A stretch of 64,000 bases of DNA from Spirosoma terrae (GCF_010435915.1 NZ_JAAFZH010000021.1:1-64000), one strand, 5' to 3'. Shown: positions 15,796-25,605, counted from the stretch's first letter. Numbers and translations are program-made. The notes: generated by a model not told the origin, from the sequence alone.

Positions 15796-18234
15796 ATGAC
15801 AAAAACTACTCTTCATCACATGCGTAGTAGGTACCCATCACTCCTCATTACGTTGATTTCAGGGCACCTTCTTGCCCAACCGCAACCCACCAAACCCGCT
15901 GGTACGCCGGACCGAATGCAACTCACCGTCGAAACCATTATGCAGGATCCCAAGGTTTGGATGGGAACATCACCGTCTAACCCCTACTGGTCCGATGACT
16001 CGAAAACGCTGTATTTCGACTGGAATCCCGAGCGGGCCAAAAGCGATTCTCTGTACAAAATCTCGTTCACAAGTGGCAAAACCCTCACGGCTACCAAACC
16101 GCTGAAGGTCAGCCCCACCGAGCGTCGGGCCTTACCTACCGAACCGATCTCGGCCTTCAATCGCGCCCGTACGCAGCGCCTGTTTGAAAGACAAGGCGAC
16201 GTATACTGGCTCGACGTTAAAACGGGTCGTATTCGGCAGCTTACCAATACGGTCGAATCCGAAAGTAACCCTGTTTGGTCGGGCGATGAACAACGGGCTA
16301 TTTTTCGACGTAGCAACAATCTGTTCAGCATTAATCTGCAAACGGGCGAACTGACTCAGCTGACCGATTTCAGACCAGGAGCTAAAAAAGCAGACCCCAA
16401 ACTGACCGACTCCGAAAAGTTTTTAAAACAAGACCAACTGCGGCTATCGACCGTTTTAAAGGAACGCAAAGATAAGAAAGATGAAGCCGACCGAATCAGT
16501 AAAGCCGACCGACCGAAACGTCCGAAAGAAATCTATCTCGACGACAAAATGCTGTCGATTCCGCAGGTCAGTCCTGATGGCAAATTCATTACGTATCGCC
16601 TGGCGAAGAGTCCAACCAATGCTAAAACCGCGCAGGTGCCTAACTACGTAACCGAATCGGGTTATACGGAAGAACTGTCTGCCCGGACAAAAGTTGGCTC
16701 TCCACTGCCGAGCTACGAATTTTTCGTGTACGACGTAGCAAAAGACACGGTTCGGACTGTCAGTACTAAAGATATTCCGGGCATAGGCGATAAACCCGAC
16801 TATCTGAAAACAACCGCCAAGGCGAAAGCCGATACCGCTAAAAAATCGCGGCCAGTCGTTGTCAGTACGCCTGTCTGGTCAGAAGATGGCAAAGTGGCCG
16901 TGGTGGTCGTTCGTTCGCAGGACAACAAAGATCGCTGGATTATGCGGTTCGATCCGGAAGCCCTCAAACTGACGCTGCTCGATCGTCAGCACGACGAAGC
17001 CTGGATCGGCGGACCTGGCATCGGCAATCAGAACTCCCCCGGCAATATGGGCTTTCTAGCGGATAATCAAACCTTGTGGTTCCAGTCAGAAGCCGATGGC
17101 TATTCCCATCTCTATTCGATCAATGTCCTAACGGGTAGCTCAAAAAAGCAACTCACTTCGGGCAAGTTTGAAGTGCAACAGGTTCTATTATCGAAAGACA
17201 AGTCTCATTTCTTCCTGCAAACCAACGAAGTACACCCTGGCGAACAGCATTATTACCGGATGTCGGTCAACGGTGGCGAACGCGTTCGGCTAACGACAAT
17301 GACCGGCGCCAATGAGGTTACCTTGTCTCCCGATGAAACTCGGCTGGCCATTCGCTATTCGTCAAGCAATCAGCCCTGGGAGCTATACGTAGTCGAATTG
17401 AAGGAAAAAGGAAAAAGTGAACCGTTAAAACTGACCAGTTCCCAAACCGACGCCTTCAAAAGTTACCCCTGGCGCGAACCAGCCGTCGTGACTATTCCAG
17501 CCCGTGATGGCCAAACCATTTACGGACGACTCTACAAACCCCAGAATCCATCGGGAAAGACGGTGGTTTTTGTCCATGGAGCCGGTTATCTGCAAAATGC
17601 TCATAAGTGGTGGAGCCAATATTTCCGGGAGTATATGTTCCACAACCTACTGGCCGACAAAGGGTATACCGTACTGGATATTGACTATCGGGCTAGCGCG
17701 GGTTACGGTCGCGACTGGCGGACGGGAATTTATCGACATATGGGCGGTAAAGACTTAACCGACCATGTTGACGCCGTTAAATGGCTCGTGCAGAATCATG
17801 GCGTCGATGAAAAACGGATTGGCTTATATGGTGGATCGTATGGCGGTTTCATTACGTTAATGGCCATGTTCACCACGCCCGACGTATTTAAGGCAGGGGC
17901 AGCGCTACGTCCCGTAACTGACTGGGCGGCCTACAATCATGGCTACACGGCCAATATCCTAAACGAACCGCAGAGTGACTCCCTCTCCTATCGCCAATCG
18001 TCGCCGATTTACTTCGCTGAAGGCTTAAAAGGGCACCTATTGATCTGCCACGGTATGGTCGACGTGAACGTGCATTTTCAGGACACTGTCCGACTATTGC
18101 AGCGGTTGATCGAACTTCGTAAAGAGAACTGGGAAGTTGCCGCCTATCCAATGGAAGATCACGGGTTTGTAGAACCAACCAGTTGGATGGACGAATACAA
18201 ACGAATCTTAAAATTATTTGAGGAAAGACTGTAA
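15796..18234 (+). CDS. Prolyl oligopeptidase family (S9) exported peptidase
   Basis: 812 residues. Probable signal peptide; the second Met (15820, MRSRYPSLLITLISGHLLAQ) gives the better one. Residues about 50-550 form a WD40/PD40 beta-propeller (repeats such as SPDGKFITYRLA and LSPDETRLAIRYSS). A lysine-rich insertion lies at about 195-245. The alpha/beta-hydrolase domain follows with the triad S681 (GGSYGGF), D756 (MVDVNVH) and H789 (EDHGF). This is the dipeptidyl-peptidase IV/acylaminoacyl-peptidase layout; periplasmic removal of N-terminal dipeptides is a reasonable guess. Monocistronic and closed by a strong terminator. Confidence 0.92.
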   Translation: MTKTTLHHMRSRYPSLLITLISGHLLAQPQPTKPAGTPDRMQLTVETIMQDPKVWMGTSPSNPYWSDDSKTLYFDWNPERAKSDSLYKISFTSGKTLTATKPLKVSPTERRALPTEPISAFNRARTQRLFERQGDVYWLDVKTGRIRQLTNTVESESNPVWSGDEQRAIFRRSNNLFSINLQTGELTQLTDFRPGAKKADPKLTDSEKFLKQDQLRLSTVLKERKDKKDEADRISKADRPKRPKEIYLDDKMLSIPQVSPDGKFITYRLAKSPTNAKTAQVPNYVTESGYTEELSARTKVGSPLPSYEFFVYDVAKDTVRTVSTKDIPGIGDKPDYLKTTAKAKADTAKKSRPVVVSTPVWSEDGKVAVVVVRSQDNKDRWIMRFDPEALKLTLLDRQHDEAWIGGPGIGNQNSPGNMGFLADNQTLWFQSEADGYSHLYSINVLTGSSKKQLTSGKFEVQQVLLSKDKSHFFLQTNEVHPGEQHYYRMSVNGGERVRLTTMTGANEVTLSPDETRLAIRYSSSNQPWELYVVELKEKGKSEPLKLTSSQTDAFKSYPWREPAVVTIPARDGQTIYGRLYKPQNPSGKTVVFVHGAGYLQNAHKWWSQYFREYMFHNLLADKGYTVLDIDYRASAGYGRDWRTGIYRHMGGKDLTDHVDAVKWLVQNHGVDEKRIGLYGGSYGGFITLMAMFTTPDVFKAGAALRPVTDWAAYNHGYTANILNEPQSDSLSYRQSSPIYFAEGLKGHLLICHGMVDVNVHFQDTVRLLQRLIELRKENWEVAAYPMEDHGFVEPTSWMDEYKRILKLFEERL

Positions 18235-18257
18235 GGGTAGTTGACTAGTTTCACTCT

Positions 18258-18305
18258 ATAACTAAAAAGGAGCTTGTTGCGATAGACAAGCTCCTTTTTA
18301 GTTAT
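18258..18305. terminator. Bidirectional terminator, 20-bp stem
   Basis: The arms 18258-18277 and 18286-18305 are perfect complements around an eight-base loop. The core AGGAGCTTGT is flanked by A5/T5, with symmetry continuing six bases further. It separates the converging S9 peptidase and SprB-repeat genes and touches the latter's stop codon. Confidence 0.85.
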
Positions 18306-20881
18306 TACTGAACCAGTACACGAATAACCGATTTTCGATCACCCGCTTCGGCTTTTAATAAATATAAGCCCGATGAAACGCCCGATAAAGTCCACTCAGC
18401 CTGTTGCTTGCCCGTAAACGCAGGCATCTGATAATCGCCTACTACACGGCCTGTTCCATCCAATAACTGCAATTGTATAGGCTGCCGCTTCGTCTGCTCA
18501 ATTTCGATTCGTAATTTATCGACTATTGGATTCGGCACCACACGTATCGACAAATCGCCCACGGGCTCAGTTGCCGTTAAAATAAACGTCAGCATATTCG
18601 ACGGTAGCGAAGCACAGCCGCCCTGCGTAACAACAACGTAATAGCTACCACTCTGAAAAGGCAGTAATGTTGGCTGATTGGCATTCGGCACCGGTTTTCC
18701 GGCGCTGGTATCCACCTTAACGTACCACTGAATACCGGTCAATACGTCAGCAACCGACAACGTAGTGCTCGTTTGGGTTATAACGGGTTGGGGCGGGATT
18801 GGTGCCAGAGCCGAAATAGTAACAAACGTTGTCTTTGTGGCGCAGCGGTTACTATCCAGCACACTAACAGTATAGGTTCCTTCGGCAAGTCCTTTTTGCG
18901 ACTGCGTCCTAGCCTGAAGCGTGTCTCGCTGTTCCGTTTGCCAGTAGAACGTAAACGGTTTTGTCCCGCCTGTTACCTGAACAGTTGCTTCGCCATCACG
19001 CCCACCCGCACAGGCAACATTTTTGATGGTTCCCGGCGAAAGCGACAAAGCAGCGGCATCCGTAACAACGGCTGTAACCGAATCCGTACAGCCAACCTCG
19101 TCTGATACCCGGAAGCGGTACGTACCCGGTGGCAGGCTAGGAAACTGATTACTCGCCTGATAACCACGGCCAATTAGCTGGAACTGCCGGCCTGTGCCCG
19201 TACCTCCGCCACTGGTAAGCGCTACGCTGCCCGTTGGGCACACACAACACGTTGCGGCAACAGTTGAAGCCTGTACTTTTAGTGGGTCGGCCTTGCCAAT
19301 CGTTACGGGTAAAAGAGCCGTACAGCCATTTGAGTCGGTTCCTACGACGGTATAGTTTCCCATCGCCAGGTTTTTGAACAGGTTACTTTTCTGCGGGGCC
19401 GCCGTGGTCGTTAGCTGGTATTGTACAGAGCCCGTTCCGCCACCCGGCGTCAACGTAATAGACCCGCTATTGTCTCCGAAGCAATTAACCGGTATCACAG
19501 CCGCCGTTAAGGATAGTGTACGAGGCTCCGAAACAACAAACGCTTTGGTTCCCAGGCAGCCGTTGCCATCTTTTACTGTAATTTCGTAAGTCTTTGCCGA
19601 AAGCCCCGTAAACAATGTTCCTGCCTGAAATGGCCCGGTTCCCAGTTGGTACTGATACGCTCCCGTGCCCCCCGTGCTCGATACGTTAATAGTCCCATCT
19701 GAAGAACCTGCACATTTTGGCAAAGCAATGGTTGCTTTTATGTCGAATGATTGAGGAGCCCCAATCACAGCCGTTTGCGACGTAGTACATCCCACACCAT
19801 CAACGGCTGTTACTACGTAGGTACCTTTGTCTTTCAGATCCAGAAAACTTTCTCCTGTTTGCAGTGGTCCGCCATTAATCTGAAAACGATAAGGCGAATT
19901 GCCTCCGCTTGCGGCCACCAGTATACCCCCATCCGATCCGCCCGAACACTTGGCATTTACGGCCTTGACCGTTAGTGTTAACGGCTTGGGATCAGTGATC
20001 GTTACGGTCGTCTGAGCACTACAGCCAATAACATCTTTTACAGAAACCTGGTACGTACCGGCTTTTAGATTCGTGAAAATATTTGATTCCTGCCCGCCCT
20101 GACCATTCAGCAAATATTGTCTTGGTCCGGTTCCACCGGTCGACGTAGCAAAAATCTGTCCGGTGCTGGTTCCGGCGCAGAGTGCCGGACTTGGCGTTGC
20201 GCCGATGGTTACTCCCGGCGAGAGCAGGAGTTGTGCTGAAGCGCTATTGACAGTCCCACATTGGTTCGTTAAGGAAACAGCATACGTACCGGCCTGCGAT
20301 CCCTGTACATTCGCCAGCGACAATCTAGAACCGTTGGCACCGGCTATAGCAGCTCCGTTACGTGTCCAGGTATAGGAAATACCGCTTCCATTAGCCGAAA
20401 CCTCAAAAACGACTGTTGAATTTTCACAAGCCGACTGCGACACGGGCGATCCAACAATGGATATTGGCTGATTTACGGTGACGGTACTGTTCGCGGTAGC
20501 CGTTGTCGTTCCCTGAGGCCCCGTTACTGAACAAGTTGCTTCATACGTAGTTGTTTGGGTTGGTCTTACCGTTATGCTTGCGGTTGTCTGCCCGCTTGCC
20601 CATTGGATTTTTCCGGCAGTTGGACAGCCGGCCAAATTCAACGTAGCACTTCCACCCGAGCATATGGCCGCTGTTGCTGGTGTAATCGATAGCGAGATAG
20701 TAGCGGTTGGCGCGGCTGAAATAGACGTCACGGCATAAAAATCATTTACGCCTAACGAATCTGGTTTGGTACGTGCTTTGCCTAAGCTACTGGTAGCCAT
20801 ACAAAGGCCTAATGCCCATATGAGTAGTAAGCCTGAATGCCTGAATAAGAAAGAAGAAGTAGAAGGTAAACGAACGCTCAT
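18305..20881 (-). CDS. Secreted SprB-repeat protein with T9SS C-terminal sorting domain
   Basis: 858 residues. N-terminal signal (about 13-35). Then an Ig-like pair (about 55-220) with Cys pairs, followed by six SprB repeats of about 75 residues (about 220-690). Each repeat follows the pattern C-x-G-x-x-D/S-G, then TGGTGPYQY-like, FTNLKAGTYTVSVKD and GC. The last about 77 residues are a T9SS type A sorting domain: PNPIVDKLRIEIEQ through SGLYLLKAEAG to IRVLVQ. Such proteins cross the outer membrane through the type IX system and lose the tail while being attached or released. SprB is the gliding adhesin of Flavobacterium; here repeat count and size are much smaller, so an adhesin or matrix role is only inferred. 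Confidence 0.9.
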   Translation of the reverse strand: MSVRLPSTSSFLFRHSGLLLIWALGLCMATSSLGKARTKPDSLGVNDFYAVTSISAAPTATISLSITPATAAICSGGSATLNLAGCPTAGKIQWASGQTTASITVRPTQTTTYEATCSVTGPQGTTTATANSTVTVNQPISIVGSPVSQSACENSTVVFEVSANGSGISYTWTRNGAAIAGANGSRLSLANVQGSQAGTYAVSLTNQCGTVNSASAQLLLSPGVTIGATPSPALCAGTSTGQIFATSTGGTGPRQYLLNGQGGQESNIFTNLKAGTYQVSVKDVIGCSAQTTVTITDPKPLTLTVKAVNAKCSGGSDGGILVAASGGNSPYRFQINGGPLQTGESFLDLKDKGTYVVTAVDGVGCTTSQTAVIGAPQSFDIKATIALPKCAGSSDGTINVSSTGGTGAYQYQLGTGPFQAGTLFTGLSAKTYEITVKDGNGCLGTKAFVVSEPRTLSLTAAVIPVNCFGDNSGSITLTPGGGTGSVQYQLTTTAAPQKSNLFKNLAMGNYTVVGTDSNGCTALLPVTIGKADPLKVQASTVAATCCVCPTGSVALTSGGGTGTGRQFQLIGRGYQASNQFPSLPPGTYRFRVSDEVGCTDSVTAVVTDAAALSLSPGTIKNVACAGGRDGEATVQVTGGTKPFTFYWQTEQRDTLQARTQSQKGLAEGTYTVSVLDSNRCATKTTFVTISALAPIPPQPVITQTSTTLSVADVLTGIQWYVKVDTSAGKPVPNANQPTLLPFQSGSYYVVVTQGGCASLPSNMLTFILTATEPVGDLSIRVVPNPIVDKLRIEIEQTKRQPIQLQLLDGTGRVVGDYQMPAFTGKQQAEWTLSGVSSGLYLLKAEAGDRKSVIRVLVQ

Positions 20882-20908
20882 GAACTAACCGATTTAACCA
20901 CAGAGCAG

Positions 20909-20916
20909 CAAAGGTA
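20909..20916 (-). promoter_or_regulatory. -7 promoter element of the SprB-repeat gene
   Basis: TACCTTTG on the minus strand, 28 bases upstream of the start codon, matches TAnnTTTG exactly and is the same octamer as in the tRNA promoter. The -33 position has no good TTG. Confidence 0.6.
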
Positions 20917-21078
20917 CCTCTTTATGCTATGTAACCCACAGTGCCCTTCATTCGTCAGAACGGTTTTTTAGCACAAGGCAACCTGACTGCTATGTACAGA
21001 CCCTTTTTCTTAGGGTACGGTTCGAAGTGATGGCCTTATCGGCCTGCCGAACGGGAGTCAGCTTTGTTTGTCAATAGA

Positions 21079-21102
21079 AAACCCGAGTTGCGGCCCGGGT
21101 TT
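21079..21102 (-). terminator. Terminator of the acidic conserved protein
   Basis: AAACCCG and CGGGTTT pair around a ten-base loop just after the stop codon. On the minus strand the stem runs into TTTTCTATT. Confidence 0.65.
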
Positions 21103-21111
21103 CAGATACTG

Positions 21112-21606
21112 TTAATAAAATAGGCCCCAGTCGTCCGGAGCATCATTGTCTTTATCAAAACCGTTTACCCACTCTACAAACAGCAGGCGAAACTGTTCGA
21201 TCTCATCGCGCAATACATTCAGATAAGCAGGAGTAGCCAGTTTTTCAGCTTTGCAGTAAGACGTTTGTGCCAGCAACTCGCGAGCGTGCATTTTAATAAT
21301 CACTGCGTTTTCCATCCGCAACGTATAGAGATCTCCGCCCTCAGCACCCACAATTTTAGGGGCCAGCATCATAGCGTTGGCGAGCATTTGCTCATGCATC
21401 ATCAACACATCATCCTCCTTGTTGATCGTTTCAACAATGGCCTGAGTGAGTTCCATGATTTCATTAGCTTTCCGTAAGATCGGCAGATTTTTGATCCGTC
21501 GATTCTCCGCTTCCATTTCAGCACGAGCTTCTTCAGGATCGTAATCCTCATCAAAACCGTCCCAGTCCATGAAACTATCGTCGTCGTCCTCGTCGTCAAA
21601 GTTCAT
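21112..21606 (-). CDS. Acidic helical protein of unknown function
   Basis: 164 residues, no signal. The first 32 residues are extremely acidic, with runs of D and E broken by aromatic residues (DDDDSFMDWDGFDEDYDPEE). The remainder is helical with regular heptad-like leucines and methionines (LRKANEIMELTQAIVETI, ENAVIIKMHARELLAQTSY), suggesting a compact helical bundle. It ends WVNGFDKDNDAPDDWGLFY, another acidic aromatic tail. I know it only as a conserved hypothetical of Cytophagales. The acidic tails resemble those of proteins that bind basic partners (DNA mimics or chaperones), but this is speculation. Monocistronic, with its own promoter. Confidence 0.75.
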   Translation of the reverse strand: MNFDDEDDDDSFMDWDGFDEDYDPEEARAEMEAENRRIKNLPILRKANEIMELTQAIVETINKEDDVLMMHEQMLANAMMLAPKIVGAEGGDLYTLRMENAVIIKMHARELLAQTSYCKAEKLATPAYLNVLRDEIEQFRLLFVEWVNGFDKDNDAPDDWGLFY

Positions 21607-21643
21607 TGCGAATCGGCGAAGGGGTTCATTACCTTCTCATGGA

Positions 21644-21674
21644 CAAAGTAACACAAACCTTTCGCTAAAACAAA
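21644..21674 (-). promoter_or_regulatory. Probable promoter of the acidic protein gene
   Basis: TTACTTTG (one mismatch to TAnnTTTG) at 21644-21651 with TTTG at 21671-21674, 19 bases between. The spacing is right for the Bacteroidota housekeeping sigma factor. Confidence 0.5.
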
Positions 21675-22106
21675 CCTATATCCTTAAAAACTAACAATGA
21701 CGTAACGCTACATTCCAACCCATTTACAAGAATAGTCCATTAAGTAACAGCTTGTAAAATGGGGCATTTTACCATATGTAAATCTATACAAATCAAACCG
21801 TTACAGTTTTACATCTCAAGTAAATGATGTAGTATAACGAAAAGATATGCTTTCTTTGTTAAGCCACTCAATAAACTAGCCAATCGGATACGTAGCACAG
21901 CGCCTTCAAGATTCCCTGAAACGCTCAGTTCATAACCAAATAGCTACCATCTACATACTTTTCCATCAGGACAAACTCTTATAAAGCCTCCATATGCCAT
22001 TAAGAGACTACAAGCCATCTTTTTAGTTAACGTATTTTACATAAAGCACACCAAATGCCATTAAATAGTATATATAAAAATTATTGAATAATCTATCTGT
22101 AGCCAT
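21675..22106. other. Long AT-rich intergenic region with a stem-loop
   Basis: No gene seen. A 12-base stem with one bulge (CCCATTTACAAG 21719-21730, CTTGTAAAATGGG 21751-21763) and a 20-base loop is the main structure. The word ATGCCATTAA occurs twice (21994-22003, 22055-22064). Both could belong to divergent regulation; I see no consensus operator. Confidence 0.4.
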
Positions 22107-22137
22107 TTGTTCGAAGACAGGATACAGTTTATTTTTG
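22107..22137 (+). promoter_or_regulatory. Promoter of the SGNH/DUF11 gene
   Basis: TTG at 22107-22109, then 20 bases, then TATTTTTG at 22130-22137, a full match to TAnnTTTG. The start codon follows 22 bases later. Confidence 0.7.
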
Positions 22138-22159
22138 ATTAACGATTGCTTTATCCCTC

Positions 22160-24760
22160 ATGAATTTAACGCTAAAACTTATTCGATCTCTACTTCTTGT
22201 TGCCTCTCTATGGCTATTTGAGATCTCTCTGGCTACGGCACAACTCAACGTTTCGTTCCCCGTAAACCGAATGATTATTCAACGTAACAATGCCAACCAG
22301 GCAGTTGCCCAGATTGCCGGCAGCTACTCCGTTGACATCGACGCGGTGGAAGCACGAGCGGTTGCCCGTGCCCAGGGACAGGGTACTACAACCGGCTGGA
22401 CAACCATTCAGACAAGTCCATCAAATGGTCAATTTAACGGTACGCTTACCATTATGGGTGGCTGGTACACCCTAGAAGTTCGTGGAAAACGTAACGGCCA
22501 GGTCGTAGCCTCGGTATCGGTAGATCGTTTTGGCGTAGGTGAAGTTTTTGCCATTGTTGGTCACTCAAACGCCCAGGGGTCGGCCTGCTTTATTCCAAGT
22601 GATAATTACACTATCGATCATTGCCCTACTACGTCAGGAGCTGTCGATGACCGGGTAACGGTGGTGTCGTTAGATCAATCAACGCCTGAGTTTCAGCAAT
22701 ATGAGAATACAGCCAATACGCGCTACTTACCAGGTCTTATATTCAGCCAGTTGTCAACCTGGAGCGGTATTTCGCCGTTCGCAAGAATGTCTTGGTTCTG
22801 GGGGCGTATGGGCGATAATCTGGTTCAGCGTATTCAGGTACCGGTCCTTTTCTACAACGCGGGGTTTGGTGGTTCCAATATGGAACAAACCTACAAAGCT
22901 GCCTACGACATTCCTTTCGATCATGGCTTCATCAAATATTCTATTCGGATGCCTTACGTAAACATTCGAAATCTGATGAATCTGTACGTTCCCACAACTG
23001 GTATTCGAGCCGTTCTTCTTCAGCACGGCGAAAACGACCGGGGCAATCCTACCGACCTGATTGTTTCCCACCATTATGGCGTAATAGACAAAGTACGGCA
23101 GGAATTTAATAAGCCTAATTTATCCTGGATCATTGCGCTTTCGTCGTATGCGGGCGGACGCTTTGATAACGTTCGCCAGGCTCAACAGCAAGTCATCAAC
23201 CGATCGAACTATTTAACCTTTCAAGGCCCTGACCTGGATAATATATCTTCGCTGGAAGATCGCCCGGATGGTATTCACTATTCGCCTTCTGGTCAGGAAA
23301 AAGTAGGACTTCTGTGGGCGCAATCGATAACGAACAGTTATTTGCAAACAATGCAACCGTATATGGCCGAAACTCAACCGTTGGCCAGTATTGCCTGTGC
23401 AGATGGCAACCAACTAACACTAACCCAACCAGCAGGTTACCAATATATCTGGAACAATGCGGCCAGTTCTCAGGCCCTAACGGTAGGTGAAGGTATTTAC
23501 TCCGCTCGGTTAATCAACGGGCAGAACAAAGTCCTGTTTTCTCCGCCCGTCGCCGTACCCAGTTCCGTCAGACCGGCCAATCCTACTATTACCACGAGTG
23601 GATCAGTATCCTTATGTCAGCCAGGCAGCGTAACGCTTACATCCAGTTATGCGGGTTCGAATGTATGGAGCACTGCCGAATCGACTCGCTCGATCGTTGC
23701 ACCTTCTACCGGCGTGTTTTCCGTAACGGCCGTAAATCCGGTCTACGGTTGTCGATCCAATGCAACAAGTTTTACTGTCTCGCTCTCGCCAACCGACCTA
23801 GCGCTTTCCATTGGTGTCAGTCGTCGGACAGTAGCTGTAGGCGATACAGCTACCTTTTTTATCACAATAACCAACGAAGGTGGTTGCGACGCGGGTGCCG
23901 TTACGTTCCAAAACCGACTACCCGACAATATAACCTTTGTATCATCGGCCAATCTGAGTGCGGCTAATGGGATTGTTACGGGTACGCTTACCAACATCCC
24001 CGTTGGCCAGTCGATTATACGTCGATACGTAGCGCGGGTAACAGCGCCTGGTACGTATCAAAATGCAGCTCAGTTAACCGCCCAGACCCGGCTGGACCCC
24101 GATAGCCAACCGAATTCAGGTACTGCAGACGGACAGGACGACGCAGCTACGGCTGATTTACGTACTACGGCCTCTGGTGGTTCTCTCTACGTATCGGCCA
24201 ATCCTAATCAAACGCCATTGCCAGCCGTACAGGGCAATCAGCCTGCACCAACATCCGGTAAGGCCGATTTGAGCCTTTCTATGGAAGCTAGCCAGCGTTA
24301 CGTTACGGTAGGGCAAATTGTGAAGATTACGATTAAGGTAAATAACCTGGGTGCGTTAACTGCGACCAATATTAAAATAAGGAATGATCTACCAACGGGT
24401 CTGCAACTTGTTACGCCACTTCCGGCCGGAATGACCGTTAACGGATCAGTGCTAATGGCCTCCATAAATCAGTTGTCCGTAGGCCAGACAACGAGTCTGA
24501 CATTCAACGCCACTGTGGCTACCACACAAAATACATTCTCAAATGCCGCTCAGGTCTGGTCGGTCGATCAGGCCGATCCCGACAGTACGCCCGGTAATGG
24601 CACAACCAACGGAGAAGACGATACGGCCCAGATTGATTTCCGAACAGATAGCAGTACGACCGGAGCGCGAATAGGCACTGCAACATCCTCACCTGCACCG
24701 GCTTTACCCAAAATTAACGGCACGGTCCAACATCGGTTTTCCAGAGAAGGCGGCCAATAG
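22160..24760 (+). CDS. Secreted SGNH (sialate O-acetylesterase-like) hydrolase with DUF11 repeats
   Basis: 866 residues. Signal peptide (about 1-27, ending ATAQ). The catalytic part (about 115-400) has SGNH blocks: GHSNAQG with the nucleophile Ser, the oxyanion Gly in NAGFGGSN, Asn in HGENDRG, and the Asp/His pair in DGIHYSPSG. This is the DUF303/sialate O-acetylesterase type that removes acetyl groups from glycans. It is followed by an Ig-like segment (about 405-545, with Cys) and two DUF11 adhesive repeats (about 550-670 and 705-820), each ending in a D-P-D-S-x-P-x-x-G-T-x-x-G-x-D-D motif. No recognisable T9SS type A tail is present. Enzyme plus surface stalk suggests an attached extracellular esterase. 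Confidence 0.82.
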   Translation: MNLTLKLIRSLLLVASLWLFEISLATAQLNVSFPVNRMIIQRNNANQAVAQIAGSYSVDIDAVEARAVARAQGQGTTTGWTTIQTSPSNGQFNGTLTIMGGWYTLEVRGKRNGQVVASVSVDRFGVGEVFAIVGHSNAQGSACFIPSDNYTIDHCPTTSGAVDDRVTVVSLDQSTPEFQQYENTANTRYLPGLIFSQLSTWSGISPFARMSWFWGRMGDNLVQRIQVPVLFYNAGFGGSNMEQTYKAAYDIPFDHGFIKYSIRMPYVNIRNLMNLYVPTTGIRAVLLQHGENDRGNPTDLIVSHHYGVIDKVRQEFNKPNLSWIIALSSYAGGRFDNVRQAQQQVINRSNYLTFQGPDLDNISSLEDRPDGIHYSPSGQEKVGLLWAQSITNSYLQTMQPYMAETQPLASIACADGNQLTLTQPAGYQYIWNNAASSQALTVGEGIYSARLINGQNKVLFSPPVAVPSSVRPANPTITTSGSVSLCQPGSVTLTSSYAGSNVWSTAESTRSIVAPSTGVFSVTAVNPVYGCRSNATSFTVSLSPTDLALSIGVSRRTVAVGDTATFFITITNEGGCDAGAVTFQNRLPDNITFVSSANLSAANGIVTGTLTNIPVGQSIIRRYVARVTAPGTYQNAAQLTAQTRLDPDSQPNSGTADGQDDAATADLRTTASGGSLYVSANPNQTPLPAVQGNQPAPTSGKADLSLSMEASQRYVTVGQIVKITIKVNNLGALTATNIKIRNDLPTGLQLVTPLPAGMTVNGSVLMASINQLSVGQTTSLTFNATVATTQNTFSNAAQVWSVDQADPDSTPGNGTTNGEDDTAQIDFRTDSSTTGARIGTATSSPAPALPKINGTVQHRFSREGGQ

Positions 24761-24817
24761 CGGGGTCGGTTTTTGAGAAAAGCAACGAACGAATCCAACA
24801 AAAATGAGGGCAATCTG

Positions 24818-24825
24818 TATATTTG
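24818..24825 (+). promoter_or_regulatory. -7 promoter element of the Anbu gene
   Basis: TATATTTG fits TAnnTTTG exactly. With a transcript start about seven bases later, the ATG at 24860 would have a short leader, while the possible start at 24839 would be almost leaderless. This supports the later start. Confidence 0.6.
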
Positions 24826-24859
24826 TTGACTTTATAAGTTGCTTTTCCCACTGTACAGA

Positions 24860-25600
24860 ATGACGTATTGTTTAGGAATCAAAGTGGCGTCGGGCTTAGT
24901 AGCCATTGCCGACAGACGGCTAACCTCCGGCTCCGAAGTGTCATCGAATCGCAAAGTTTCGGTTCATGAAGTCGAAAATCACTCGCTTTTTATCATGACT
25001 TCTGGCCTTCGCTCCGTTCGTGATAAAGCAATTACCTATTTTAAAGAAGTAATTGCGGAGCAGGATCGCTCATTTAACAAATTATATAAAGCGGTCAATG
25101 CCTTTGGCGAACAGGTAAAGCGGGTTGCTCAGGAAGACAAAGCATCGATTATAGCCAGTGGTCTGAATTTCAACTTAAATGCCATCGTTGGCGGACAGTT
25201 GGAAGACGACGAAGAGCATAAGCTGTTCATGCTCTATCCGGAAGGAAACTGGATTGAAGTCGACCAAGGCTCTCCGTTCAAAATTATCGGCAATTCGGGC
25301 TACGGCAAACCGCTGCTCTTTCGGAACCTTTCGTACGAAACCAGCATGGAGGAAGCGCTAAAAATTGGCTTTTTGGCCTTCGATGCTACCCGCGTTAGTG
25401 CTAATGATGTCGATTATCCGCTAGACGTAGTGATCTACCCGAAAGATAGTTTCCATATGACCGAATACCGGCTGGAGAAAGAAGATATGGATGAAGTCTC
25501 CCACCAATGGAGTGCCTTGCTGAGCAATTCTGTCCGGAAGCTTCCGTCCTATTGGATGGACCCTATTTTCAATAAAGTCCGTTCTGTAAAAAATGTATGA
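24860..25600 (+). CDS. Anbu (BPH-like ancestral proteasome beta subunit)
   Basis: 246 residues from ATG 24860. The protein then begins MTYCLGIKVASGLVAIADRR, so Met removal would expose Thr2 as the N-terminal nucleophile, as in Anbu and other Ntn hydrolases. The sequence is proteasome-like (ADRRLT, an Asp/Arg pair, the Lys in SNRKVSVHE, FIMTSGLRSVRDKA, IVGGQLEDDEEHKLFMLYP, GNSGYGKPLLF). Anbu forms open helical or ring assemblies and is predicted to be a peptidase. In most genomes it is clustered with a transglutaminase-like peptidase, an alpha-E protein and an ATP-grasp ligase. Here only the transglutaminase gene follows, 81 bases downstream. Confidence 0.9.
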   Translation: MTYCLGIKVASGLVAIADRRLTSGSEVSSNRKVSVHEVENHSLFIMTSGLRSVRDKAITYFKEVIAEQDRSFNKLYKAVNAFGEQVKRVAQEDKASIIASGLNFNLNAIVGGQLEDDEEHKLFMLYPEGNWIEVDQGSPFKIIGNSGYGKPLLFRNLSYETSMEEALKIGFLAFDATRVSANDVDYPLDVVIYPKDSFHMTEYRLEKEDMDEVSHQWSALLSNSVRKLPSYWMDPIFNKVRSVKNV

Positions 25601-25605
25601 CTTAC

